This document shows positions 7,039 through 14,415 of a stretch of 20,921 nt of DNA, piece by piece. The DNA lies in NCBI GenBank assembly GCA_045646845.1, contig JAZRLO010000049.1, forward strand, positions 1 through 20,921. Reading direction: 5' to 3'. The position numbers were made by a program, and so were the translations under genes. The stretch comes from HGM04593 sp045646845 (GTDB lineage: Bacteria; Bacteroidota; Bacteroidia; Bacteroidales; Bacteroidaceae). Within the stretch, counting starts at the first letter, position 1, and each line of letters opens with the position of its first letter. Under the pieces are notes generated by a model, which saw nothing but the letters and a program-made list of their open reading frames with translations, was not told the DNA's origin and made no database searches.

Positions 7039-8298
7039 TTACACTTTTACGACAAGAATGTCGTCCCATTTGGTGGTGTATTGCGGCGAAAGGTGTTCTC
7101 GGTTGGTATGGTCCGTTACAGTTCCCTGCGATACGAGCCTTACGCTCTCGTTGCCCATACCTGCATTTATGCGGTCTATCGCTTCCATCAGTTTCTTGTG
7201 CTTGGGGCGGTCTAACGTGTCGAACAGTCCGCCTTGTACTGCGCTGGCCGGCGTTATGCGGCTCAATCTTACTCCGCTTTTCTTGTATCCGTATCCTTTA
7301 CGGAATATCCTGCGCAGTTCTGCGGTGGCCGCCTTTACAATCTCGAGTGTACTGTCCGTAGCTATCGGGAACTGTACTTGTCCGCATTCGAAATATTGTG
7401 GTCTGTCTTCGCGGTGTCTGTTGGTGAATACGAATACCTGCAACTCTTGTGCCACACAGTGCTGTTTGCGCAGTTTCTCTGTTGCAATGCCGGCAAAAGT
7501 TGTTATGGTTTCGTGCAGTTCTTCAATACTGTACAGTTCTTTTGCGAAGGAGCGTGAGAAGGTGATGGACTGCTTGTCGGCCTGCTCATGACTGAATTCT
7601 ATACATGATATGCCGTGAAGTTCCTGCCATGTGCGTACCCCTGTTATTCCCATCCTGTTGCTTACCCACTCCTTTCCCAGTCCTCTGAACTGCAATGCGG
7701 TTTCAATGCCGCACTCCCTCAGCATCCTGCCGTGCCTGCGTCCTATGCCCCAAACATCGCCAATCTCGAATTTCCCAAGAACCTTTGCTATGTCTTCGTC
7801 GCGTTGCATAAGGCACGCGCTGTTCAGTTTTGGGTACTTTTTACATAGCTTGCTTGCAATTTTGGCAAGTGTCTTGCTGTGTGAAATGCCAATGCTGACG
7901 GGTATCCCTGTGTTACGTTTTACGGTGCGTGCAAGCTCTTCGCCGAACTGTTTCAGCTTTTCGGTTGCCATTCCGTCGAGAAGCAGGAACGCTTCGTCGA
8001 TGGAGTATATCTCAATTGCCGGAACATGCTGCTTGAGTGTTGCCATTACGCGCCGGGACATGTCACCGTATAGGTGATAGTTGCTGGAGCGTACGGCAAC
8101 GTCGTATCTCTTCACGTAGTCGCGTATCTGGTAGAGTGGCTGGCCCATCTTTATGCCTATTGCCTTGGCTTCGTTGCTGCGTGACACGACGCAACCGTCG
8201 TTGTTGCTCAAGACAACCACCGGACGTCCGTTCAGTGAAGGGTCAAAGACCCTTTCGCACGAAACGAAGAAATTGTTGCAGTCGCACAGGCCAAACAT
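7039..8298 (-). CDS. umuC: Y-family DNA polymerase V catalytic subunit UmuC
   Basis: This translesion DNA polymerase acts with processed UmuD'. The protein (419 aa from MFGLCDCNNFF) has the N-terminal metal Asp (D6 in LCDCNNFFVSCE), the finger/palm segment SSNYHLYGDMSRRV, and the catalytic YSIDEAF with D101 and E102. The helix-hairpin-helix region is around WGIGRRHGRML, the little-finger domain follows, and the C-terminal tail TTKWDDILVVK is common in UmuC. The open frame continues upstream to 8397, but those 33 residues are translated from the purine-rich repeat and are unlike the family, so I start at 8298. umuD lies 167 bases upstream in the same direction, a wider gap than usual for this pair. 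Confidence 0.94.
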   Translation of the reverse strand: MFGLCDCNNFFVSCERVFDPSLNGRPVVVLSNNDGCVVSRSNEAKAIGIKMGQPLYQIRDYVKRYDVAVRSSNYHLYGDMSRRVMATLKQHVPAIEIYSIDEAFLLLDGMATEKLKQFGEELARTVKRNTGIPVSIGISHSKTLAKIASKLCKKYPKLNSACLMQRDEDIAKVLGKFEIGDVWGIGRRHGRMLRECGIETALQFRGLGKEWVSNRMGITGVRTWQELHGISCIEFSHEQADKQSITFSRSFAKELYSIEELHETITTFAGIATEKLRKQHCVAQELQVFVFTNRHREDRPQYFECGQVQFPIATDSTLEIVKAATAELRRIFRKGYGYKKSGVRLSRITPASAVQGGLFDTLDRPKHKKLMEAIDRINAGMGNESVRLVSQGTVTDHTNREHLSPQYTTKWDDILVVKV

Positions 8299-8300
8299 GG

Positions 8301-8462
8301 GAGGTGAAAGGTGAAAACTGAAAGGTGAAAACTGAAAACTGAAAACGGAAAGTCTTAGGCTTCGATAACATGAGCAGCAGAAGGTCGCAAGTAGCATCGC
8401 TGAAAGTGATGCCTTGCGGGTCGCGATAAGCGAGTGTTGTCAAAGGAGAAAGGTGAAAACTG
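8301..8462. repeat. Repeat-bearing insert separating umuD from umuC
   Basis: The 15-base unit GAAAGGTGAAAACTG occurs three times, perfectly: 8306-8320, 8320-8334 and 8448-8462. Partial units (AAACTGAAAACGG) extend the first tract to about 8350. Between the tracts is about 95 bases of unrelated sequence with its own small hairpin (GCATCGC...GTGATGC, about 8394-8412). The outer direct repeats and non-coding core resemble a small dispersed element or the product of repeat recombination. On the coding strand the tracts are pyrimidine-rich. I cannot name a family. Confidence 0.6.
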
Positions 8463-8465
8463 CTT

Positions 8466-8894
8466 CTATATTTTCTTTATAAGGTACGTTACTACTCCCC
8501 AGATGCAGAAGTCATTGTCTGCTGTCACTCTTATGGGCTTGAATTCCCTGTTGGCCGGTATCAGCAGTCCATATTCCTTGTGTTTCTCGAATCTTTTGAG
8601 AGTGAACTCGCCGTCAATGAAGCAGACGGCAAGACAACCGTCATACGGCTCTATGCTTTTGTCTATCACAAGCAGGTCACCGTCGTTTATACCCTCATCG
8701 ACCATGGAGAGGCCGCTTACCCTTGCATAAAATGTCGATGCCGGGTTCTTTATCAGTTCGCGGTTGAGGTCGAGCCCCGAAGATGCATAGTCCTCGGCAG
8801 GGGAGGGGAAACCGGCTGCTACGCGTTCTCCCGACAGGGGTAGCTCCATGCAGCTGTCGTCGTTTGGCGAAAATATGTCCAGGCCTTTGTTCAT
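8466..8894 (-). CDS. umuD: UmuD, SOS mutagenesis S24 self-cleaving peptidase
   Basis: At 142 aa it matches the usual UmuD length. The self-cleavage site is AAGFPSPAEDY (cut expected between A27 and G28). The serine-lysine dyad is visible as SGLSMVDEGI (S63) and FTLKRF (K100). RecA-stimulated self-cleavage would give UmuD', the partner of UmuC in translesion synthesis. There is no N-terminal DNA-binding domain, so it is not a LexA or phage repressor. It begins seven bases after the stop of the secreted hydrolase gene, suggesting shared transcription. I found no convincing promoter or SOS operator in front of it. Confidence 0.93.
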   Translation of the reverse strand: MNKGLDIFSPNDDSCMELPLSGERVAAGFPSPAEDYASSGLDLNRELIKNPASTFYARVSGLSMVDEGINDGDLLVIDKSIEPYDGCLAVCFIDGEFTLKRFEKHKEYGLLIPANREFKPIRVTADNDFCIWGVVTYLIKKI

Positions 8895-8901
8895 ATGTTG
8901 T

Positions 8902-9855
8902 TCATTTATGCTTCTGAGCCAGAATAAAACGCGCCATACACTCTATCAGTTCACTCTTGACGGGTATTGTCGGGTCCTGATAACTCTGTACCTGTACCAG
9001 TGGCTCAATGCTTTCGCAATGTTTAAGTACGTGGTTCATGTTCTCTATAATGCGATACGATGAGAGCAGGCGTGCCATACGTAGCTTTTCGGCATCCTTT
9101 ACGCTCACCTGTATGTCCTTGTCACCCTGAAGGATGAATACAGGAATCTTCAGCTTCGCGATTTCTGCGGCAGGGTCGTATTGGAACCATGATATGAGAT
9201 AGGGCTGTACACTCTTGCGGTACAGGGCTGCAAGGTAATTGGGGATATCCTCGACCATGTGTCCGTCGCGCAGTTTGCTGTTTATGGCCGCAGCTTCGCG
9301 CTGTACCTGTTCGGGCTGGCTCTTTAGCTGTTCTTCAATGACTTCATATGCAGGTCTGCCGCATCCTGCAATAGAGATGTATGCCTTCACGGTCTCGCTT
9401 TTCTGCGCTGCCACCATGCCTATGAGCGAACCTTCGCTATGCCCGGCAATCGTAACACTGGTAAAACGCTCATCACGGCCTAACATTGTGGCCCAGGCCG
9501 CGGCATCGTCGATATAATGATCGAAACGCAACTCCTCCTCGCTTGTCGCAGCACTTGCGCTTTCTCCGATACCGCGTTTGTCATAGCGTACCGTAGCAAT
9601 GCCGTTGGCTGCAAGTCCTTCGGCCAACATCTTCAGCGAGTTGTTCTCGAAAGGGGTTCCAATGGAATTGCCGTCCATATTCGTAGGTCCGCTGCCGGCT
9701 ATTATCAGAACGACAGGACATGGTGTCCCACTGTCGGGGAGCATAAGCCTCCCGTGGATGTTGCCGGTAGGTGTTGCCAATACAATCTGCTCTTCTCCGG
9801 CATAAATGGTTGACGCGAATAGCAACGCTGCGATAATTGATAAAAGGCGTTTCAT
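8902..9855 (-). CDS. Exported alpha/beta hydrolase (serine esterase/peptidase-like)
   Basis: This 317-residue protein has a signal peptide (MKRLLSIIAALLFASTIYAG, cleavage near residue 19). The alpha/beta-hydrolase core has an oxyanion-type turn IIAGSGPT, the strand VRYDKRGIGES, nucleophile elbow AGHSEG (S140), acid LQGDKD (D247) and base NMNHV (H275). The triad is complete, so it should be active in the periplasm. The substrate is unknown; secreted Bacteroidetes relatives include esterases and dipeptidyl-type hydrolases. The region between it and ddl is short and contains the ddl terminator. No promoter of its own was found, so expression may depend on read-through. It is unrelated in detail to the cytosolic hydrolase at 12806-13564. 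Confidence 0.82.
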   Translation of the reverse strand: MKRLLSIIAALLFASTIYAGEEQIVLATPTGNIHGRLMLPDSGTPCPVVLIIAGSGPTNMDGNSIGTPFENNSLKMLAEGLAANGIATVRYDKRGIGESASAATSEEELRFDHYIDDAAAWATMLGRDERFTSVTIAGHSEGSLIGMVAAQKSETVKAYISIAGCGRPAYEVIEEQLKSQPEQVQREAAAINSKLRDGHMVEDIPNYLAALYRKSVQPYLISWFQYDPAAEIAKLKIPVFILQGDKDIQVSVKDAEKLRMARLLSSYRIIENMNHVLKHCESIEPLVQVQSYQDPTIPVKSELIECMARFILAQKHK

Positions 9856-9883
9856 GTATTCTTTTTATAAAACCCGAAAGGGA

Positions 9884-9914
9884 TTAAAAAAGGGCAGGTA
9901 CATCGGCCTGCCCT
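9884..9914 (-). terminator. Terminator after ddl
   Basis: The perfect stem AGGGCAGG/CCTGCCCT (9891-9898 and 9907-9914) is closed by an eight-base loop and followed on the minus strand by TTTTTAA. This is a classical intrinsic terminator placed 17 bases after the ddl stop codon. It closes the four-gene envelope operon. Confidence 0.87.
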
Positions 9915-9930
9915 CAAGTTGCATGTTCTG

Positions 9931-11142
9931 TTACATTTTGCTGCCGAACTTTCCGCCGCCGAATTTACCTCCGGTCTTGGCACCGCCGGTGCTCTTTGCG
10001 GCGAAGATATTTTCACCGTAGTTCACAGCCTTGAAGCCTGCATCCTGTTTGCGGCGCAGTGCAATGTCAATGAGCTTGTCAACAAGTGCTGTGAAGTTTA
10101 TTCCGCTGTACTCCCAAAGATAGAACGATAGCGAACCGGGAATTGTGTTTATCTCGTTCACGAAAATCTCGTCGGTAGCCTCGTCTATGATGAAGTCGAT
10201 ACGTGCAACACCATCGCATGAGAGGGCGCGGAATGTGTCGCACGCCGCCTTCTGTATAAATTCGGTACTTGCTGCTGGCAGGTTCGCCGGAATCTCGCGT
10301 ACTGTCGATTGCATGCCCTGCGACTGCTTGCCACCACCGTTCATGTACTTGTCCTGATATGAGAGGATTTCGCCACTGCGTACGGGAACCTCGCATACCG
10401 AAGGTTGGCACTCATAGTAGTTGCCAAGCACGGCGCAGTTCACTTCTTTGAGCTTCTGTACGTATTTCTCAATGATTACGCGGCTTGTGAAAGATATTGC
10501 ATAGTCAACTGCATCGAGGAACTCTTCGCGGTTGTGTGCTGCACGTATGCCTACGCTTGAGCCGCTGTTTGCCGGCTTTACGATAACCGGGTAACCGAGC
10601 TTCTCTTCAACACGTGTGACGGTCTCTTCCTGTTTGTCGGCCCACTCCTTGTCGCTGAACCAGCAGTAGTCGATTACGGGAATGCCGCACTCTTTGAGAA
10701 TCATCTTCATTGTAATCTTGTCCATTCCGTTGGCCGACGCGAGTGTGTTACAGCCTGTATATGGTATTCCGGAGAACTCCATGACTCCCTGGAATGTTCC
10801 GTCCTCGCAGTTCGTTCCGTGAAGGGCCGGGAGCATAACGTCAAGTTTGGTTACAACATCCTTTTGGAACATGCCCTTCTTGGTGCGGTAGAGGTTCGTG
10901 TCACCATAGATTGGCTTCATATATACCTCTTCACACATTGAAAGCAGTTTCTTCGGGTCGCGGTAATTGGCAACATTCAGCAAAGCTTCGCCGGTGTACC
11001 ATTTACCCTCCTTGGTGATGTATATCGGTGTAATCTCATATTTCTCCTTGTCCATTGCTGCCATAGCCTGGTTGGCTGTGATGACTGAAATCTCATTTTC
11101 GACGGAGCGTCCGCCGAACACTACTCCTACGTTTGTCTTCAT
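9931..11142 (-). CDS. ddl: D-alanine--D-alanine ligase family protein with Gly/Lys-rich tail
   Basis: This ATP-grasp ligase is predicted to make D-Ala-D-Ala (or a variant dipeptide) for peptidoglycan stems. Visible motifs are FGGRSVENEIS (E15, first-substrate site), LHGTNCEDG (108-115, with Cys112 where GEDG is usual), KPANSGSSVG (189-198), and omega-loop SYQDKYM, whose Lys-Tyr pair (265-266) resembles D-Ala-D-Ala rather than D-Ala-D-Lac enzymes. The metal-binding end is ARIDFI...NEINTIPGS. At 403 aa it is longer than typical Ddl (about 310-370). The last 30 residues form a basic Gly/Lys tail (GGAKTGGKFGGGKFGSKM). It follows a MurF-like gene and a hydrolase in one direction. It looks like a second, non-dcw Ddl, possibly acquired from Firmicutes; that is inference. 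Confidence 0.9.
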   Translation of the reverse strand: MKTNVGVVFGGRSVENEISVITANQAMAAMDKEKYEITPIYITKEGKWYTGEALLNVANYRDPKKLLSMCEEVYMKPIYGDTNLYRTKKGMFQKDVVTKLDVMLPALHGTNCEDGTFQGVMEFSGIPYTGCNTLASANGMDKITMKMILKECGIPVIDYCWFSDKEWADKQEETVTRVEEKLGYPVIVKPANSGSSVGIRAAHNREEFLDAVDYAISFTSRVIIEKYVQKLKEVNCAVLGNYYECQPSVCEVPVRSGEILSYQDKYMNGGGKQSQGMQSTVREIPANLPAASTEFIQKAACDTFRALSCDGVARIDFIIDEATDEIFVNEINTIPGSLSFYLWEYSGINFTALVDKLIDIALRRKQDAGFKAVNYGENIFAAKSTGGAKTGGKFGGGKFGSKM

Positions 11143-11263
11143 TGTTATATGTTGTTTTTGTTAATTCTAATTTTAAAGGCACTAAAGGTTGTAAAGGGCT
11201 AAAAGGAATCAAGTTCCTTCATTCTGCTCAAGATGACATTTGAAGTAAACTGTTTACTTGAAA
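11143..11263. other. Structured spacer between the MurF-like gene and ddl
   Basis: The spacer has three visible structures. First, a TAAAGG motif repeats every nine bases (11174, 11183, 11192, then TAAAAGG at about 11200). Second, a hairpin AAGGAA-TCAAG-TTCCTT (11203-11219) is followed by a short T-run on the minus strand and could act as a weak attenuator before ddl. Third, a near-perfect palindrome (arms AAGTAAAC/GTTTACTT, 11243-11259, extended with one mismatch to 11239-11263) contains the stop codon of the MurF-like gene. The palindrome centre is a single base, so it suits a protein-binding site better than an RNA hairpin. No promoter for ddl was recognised. Confidence 0.5.
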
Positions 11264-12804
11264 TTGTCGGGCAGGTCGTTCTCGTACAGCACTACGTCAC
11301 CGGCGCGCAGAATCTGCGCAAGGTGCGCGTGTGCGTGCGTCAGGGAGTCGGCAAGGAAATAACTTCCCTGTGGCATTCCTCCTTCGTCAATGCCTCCCTT
11401 TATTGCTTCGCGGTTCGTGGCATTCACCACAATCGCATAGTCGCAGCTCACGGCAATAGTGCGGCCCAGTTCCTTGTTGGCTTCGGCCTGACGTGTTCCC
11501 ATTTCCACGAATCCTGGGGTGATGACAATACGTTTGTTACCATTCCCTACCTTGAAGTTCTTCAGTACCTCAAGAGCCATTTTTGCACCCTGTGGGTTAG
11601 AGTTATATGCATCGTCGAGCACTGTGATACCATTCGCTACCTTCATAGAAAGTCGGTGCTCGACAGGTTGCAGGCGTGCTATGGCATTTCGCTGTTTGTT
11701 CGCAGGCACGCCAAGGTGGTCGGCAACAGCAATTGATGCCAGAATGTTCAGCAGGTTTCCTGCGCCAAGCAGTCGTGTGGCATATTGTTCATTGCCGTTG
11801 AGGTTGAACGATACTCCGTTGGCTCCGTACTCAATATCTGTAGCCTTATACTCACCGCTGTTTTTTACCGCATACTTTATAAGTCGACATTTGCTTGTAA
11901 TACCTTTGTAGTCCTTTATGTACTCCGAGTCGTAGTTTATCACTCCAAGACCATTCTCCGGCAGTGAGTTGATGAGTTCGAACTTGGTGTCTTGGATGTT
12001 CTCTACACTCTTGAATGTTTCCAGATGCATCTCGCCCACAGCAGTGACAATACCAATGGTGGGGTGTACAAGGTCACATATCTCTTTTATATCATTCTTC
12101 TGTTTTGCGCCCATTTCTACAATGAATACCTGATGGTATGGTCGCAGATGTTCACGTATGGTGCGTATAACTCCCAGCAGAGTGTTGAAGTTTCCCGGTG
12201 TTACCAGGACGTTGTATTTCTCGGCAAGCACGCTGGCAAGGTAATTCTTTGTACTGGTTTTGCCGAAACTTCCGGTTACACCGATTATAGTCAGTCCTTT
12301 GTTGCTTTCTATGATACGCTTGGCATCATTGTAGTAGTGGCGGTTTATCGCCTTCTCTATCGGTGTGTTCACAAGGTTGGCAAGCAGCATAATGAAGTTG
12401 GAGAGCACCAATGCAATACCGATAATTGCCATTGCCCATTTGCCGGCAAACAGCAGTGCAACTGTTGCAATGATGGCAAACAGTATGATGTCTGTTGCAA
12501 ACAGACGTTTGACGCGCATTGTATATACTAACGGTGTCTTGAACTTTTCGCTGAAACAATAGAACCATGCTGCGGCTGTTACGCCTGTTGCAACACCGCT
12601 CCCGAAATAGCCGGGGATGAATGCGCCGGCAAGCATGGCCACGGCAAAGAAACGCTTTATGGAAATGATGTTACCCGGCACAAGCCAACGGAAATAGCGG
12701 CTATAGCGGTACGAACTCAGCTGGAACATGTGGATGTCGTACTTTGCTATTACCAGAAAGAACAGTAGTGCAACTATGGTATATATGATAGTGTAGCCTT
12801 CCAT
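11254..12804 (-). CDS. Membrane-anchored MurF-like Mur ligase
   Basis: This 516-residue protein starts with about four or five hydrophobic segments (near residues 4-20, 52-84, 105-120, 124-142), followed by a Mur-ligase catalytic part. That part has P-loop GVTGSFGKTS (K182), NFNTLLGVIRT, the metal-site-like VEMGAKQKNDI, and the MurF-type DDAYNSNPQGAKMAL. Mur ligases of the MurF branch add D-Ala-D-Ala to the UDP-MurNAc-tripeptide. Standard MurF is soluble and about 430-460 aa, so the membrane anchor marks a paralogue, perhaps acting on or near lipid-linked precursors (inference). It begins one base after the upstream hydrolase stop and precedes a Ddl paralogue, so the three probably act in one step series. 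Confidence 0.85.
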   Translation of the reverse strand: MEGYTIIYTIVALLFFLVIAKYDIHMFQLSSYRYSRYFRWLVPGNIISIKRFFAVAMLAGAFIPGYFGSGVATGVTAAAWFYCFSEKFKTPLVYTMRVKRLFATDIILFAIIATVALLFAGKWAMAIIGIALVLSNFIMLLANLVNTPIEKAINRHYYNDAKRIIESNKGLTIIGVTGSFGKTSTKNYLASVLAEKYNVLVTPGNFNTLLGVIRTIREHLRPYHQVFIVEMGAKQKNDIKEICDLVHPTIGIVTAVGEMHLETFKSVENIQDTKFELINSLPENGLGVINYDSEYIKDYKGITSKCRLIKYAVKNSGEYKATDIEYGANGVSFNLNGNEQYATRLLGAGNLLNILASIAVADHLGVPANKQRNAIARLQPVEHRLSMKVANGITVLDDAYNSNPQGAKMALEVLKNFKVGNGNKRIVITPGFVEMGTRQAEANKELGRTIAVSCDYAIVVNATNREAIKGGIDEGGMPQGSYFLADSLTHAHAHLAQILRAGDVVLYENDLPDNFK

Positions 12805-12805
12805 C

Positions 12806-13564
12806 TTATTTTATTTTGAAAAAGTTCTTTATTACAGCTGTGAAGAGTCCGGGGTTCTCAAGGAACGAAAAGTGTCCGGTACCATGAGCTACAACAAGAC
12901 CTGCATCCGGGATTAGCTTTTCCATTATCTTTGCATCGCTTAGAGGTGTTGCTGTGTCCATGTTGCCCCAGAACAGAAGGGTGGGGGCTTTGATGGTCGG
13001 CATAAGGTGCTTGAGATCTTCGTTTACAACCTTTGAGAGGATGGCACGCATCATTGGCGATGCGTTGTTGTAGTCGCTTGAGCCTGCACCCTTGCGGCGC
13101 TTGTCAATGATGGCCTGCGCCTTTGCCTTTGGCAGGAATGTGTTGCACAGCCATTTCATTGTCTTGAAGGTATAGACTTTCCAGTAGTATTTGAATGGCC
13201 GTTTGGGCTTTACTCCGGCAGCATCGACAAGTACCACGCGGCTCACTTCGTTGCGCGAAGCATATACAATGCTTACCCTGCCGCCGAAGGAGTGTCCCAT
13301 GAGCGCAGGACGCTCAATGCCGTTCTCCTTGGCGAACTGCTCTACCATGCGTGTATATTCTTCGACTCCCCATACTGTTGTCGGTTCGTCCGAAGCTCCA
13401 AAGCCCGGGAAGTCGAAACTGTATGTGGTGTATGCTGTTGAAAGCACTTGGGCGATGTTCTTGAAAATCTCGCCAGTGCATCCCCAACCATGCAACAGGA
13501 AGATTGGTTCCCCACTGCCTTGTTTGGTTATGTTTACGTTTATGCCGTTGTAGTTGTAAACCAT
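12806..13564 (-). CDS. Cytosolic alpha/beta hydrolase in the MurF-Ddl operon
   Basis: This 252-residue alpha/beta hydrolase has no signal peptide. It has the oxyanion motif LLHGWGCTG, strand SFDFPGFGASDEP, nucleophile elbow MGHSFGG (S92), acid FWGNMD (D203) and base HGTGHF (H231), so the triad is complete. The sequence resembles carboxylesterase or C-C hydrolase-like members, but the natural substrate is not evident. Spacing of nine bases from the upstream gene and one base to the MurF-like gene indicates translational linkage. A role in hydrolysing or transferring a peptidoglycan precursor ester/amide fits the context but is inference. Confidence 0.84.
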   Translation of the reverse strand: MVYNYNGINVNITKQGSGEPIFLLHGWGCTGEIFKNIAQVLSTAYTTYSFDFPGFGASDEPTTVWGVEEYTRMVEQFAKENGIERPALMGHSFGGRVSIVYASRNEVSRVVLVDAAGVKPKRPFKYYWKVYTFKTMKWLCNTFLPKAKAQAIIDKRRKGAGSSDYNNASPMMRAILSKVVNEDLKHLMPTIKAPTLLFWGNMDTATPLSDAKIMEKLIPDAGLVVAHGTGHFSFLENPGLFTAVIKNFFKIK

Positions 13565-13573
13565 CTTATTACA

Positions 13574-14182
13574 TTACTTTACAGAAACCTTCTTGCCATC
13601 AACAATGTAGATGCCGGGTTTTGTAATCTCATTGATGCGGCGTCCGGTGAGGTCATATATTACTTTCGCCTTTCCGCTTTCCCCTTTCACCTCGTTTATG
13701 CCTGTTGTGTTTGTGATTGACAACGATGTGAGGTATATTGTGCGGCCTACCTCGCCATAGAGGTAGAATGCGTTCTCGCCCTCTACGAACTGGATTGTCT
13801 TCTCGGCTGTGGTGTTGTGCAATGAGATGCTTCCCCAATTGTAGTCAATGTGTGCATTGTGGCTCTTGGTAGAGTTCTTCACCTTCATCTCGACAAGGCT
13901 GTAGCCCTCGGGTACTGTGATTGTGTACTTGATAGGGGTTGCAACACCCTCGTTTACATACAAAGTGAACTTGTTGTTGTAGTATTTCATTGTACCAACT
14001 TCGTTGCCATCGGCATCGGTTGAAACAATTTGCAACCCATTGGCACTTGTCCACATGGAACGTGTCTCTTTGTCGCCCCATTGGCCGTCAAATGTACCGT
14101 TAGAAAAATCGATGCTCTCCTGTGCTATGGCAGCAGTGAACATAGTCATCAAAAGTGAAAAAACAAGAGTAAATCTTTTCAT
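13574..14182 (-). CDS. Secreted protein with T9SS-like C-terminal sorting tail
   Basis: This 202-residue protein has a clear signal peptide (MKRFTLVFSLLMTMFTAAIA, cut before QES). The central part (about 25-150) is beta-rich with no family I recognise; MKYYNNKFTLYVNEG and ITVPEGYSLVEMKVKNSTKSH suggest a beta-sandwich. The last 40 residues (GINEV...IYDLTGRRI...GIYIVDGKKVSVK) match the common Bacteroidetes C-terminal pattern of type IX secretion/sorting domains, so it may be surface-delivered. It is the first gene of the operon and lies nine bases before the alpha/beta hydrolase, an unusual neighbour for cytosolic cell-wall enzymes. Confidence 0.75.
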   Translation of the reverse strand: MKRFTLVFSLLMTMFTAAIAQESIDFSNGTFDGQWGDKETRSMWTSANGLQIVSTDADGNEVGTMKYYNNKFTLYVNEGVATPIKYTITVPEGYSLVEMKVKNSTKSHNAHIDYNWGSISLHNTTAEKTIQFVEGENAFYLYGEVGRTIYLTSLSITNTTGINEVKGESGKAKVIYDLTGRRINEITKPGIYIVDGKKVSVK

Positions 14183-14241
14183 AAGCTTATTTTTATTGTG
14201 TTTTTTGTATATTCAATTGTCAGCAGTGCTAAAACAATTTA

Positions 14242-14249
14242 CAAATATA
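14242..14249 (-). promoter_or_regulatory. -7 box for the secreted protein-hydrolase-MurF-Ddl operon
   Basis: TATATTTG on the minus strand is a perfect TAnnTTTG element about 60 bases before the ATG at 14182. The expected -33 TTTG is not present at 19-21 bases, so this promoter may be weak or activator-dependent. It lies in the 233-base divergent region shared with mutS2, which otherwise holds only A/T-rich sequence. Confidence 0.55.
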
Positions 14250-14355
14250 ATGAAAATATCGGCTTCTTATTATGGTATAGGCCGAAAAGTTCAGCAAAAC
14301 TTTCTTTGTGGTCATATTTTTGATGTGTGGTTGCTCTTGTGCGCGTTTTTTGATG

Positions 14356-14363
14356 TATCTTCG
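14356..14363 (+). promoter_or_regulatory. Candidate -7 box for mutS2
   Basis: TATCTTCG on the plus strand differs at one base from TAnnTTTG and lies about 52 bases before the mutS2 start. No good -33 element stands upstream. I consider it only a candidate. Confidence 0.35.
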
Positions 14364-14415
14364 CGGCTTGAAACAGTGAAAACGGAACGCTGAACCTTCG
14401 GCTAAATGAAATATA

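Noticed and set aside
8243..8443. Open frame with LAYRDPQGITF-type sequence, and the upstream extension of umuC to 8397
   Set aside because: Both translate the purine-rich repeat and the insert core. The family start is the MFGLCDC methionine at 8298, and the composition (repeated FQFS residues) is repeat-derived.
6349..8894. Prophage region
   Set aside because: Only a lysozyme and umuDC are present. There is no integrase, repressor, structural or packaging gene, nor attachment-site repeats.
8895..9930. SOS operator or dedicated promoter for umuD
   Set aside because: I looked in the seven-base gap, the preceding gene end and the region before the hydrolase. No convincing inverted repeat or TAnnTTTG with a -33 partner was found.
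9931..13564. Vancomycin-type resistance cluster
   Set aside because: There is no D-lactate dehydrogenase, VanX/VanY peptidase or two-component regulator, and the Ddl omega-loop keeps a Lys-Tyr pair expected for D-Ala.
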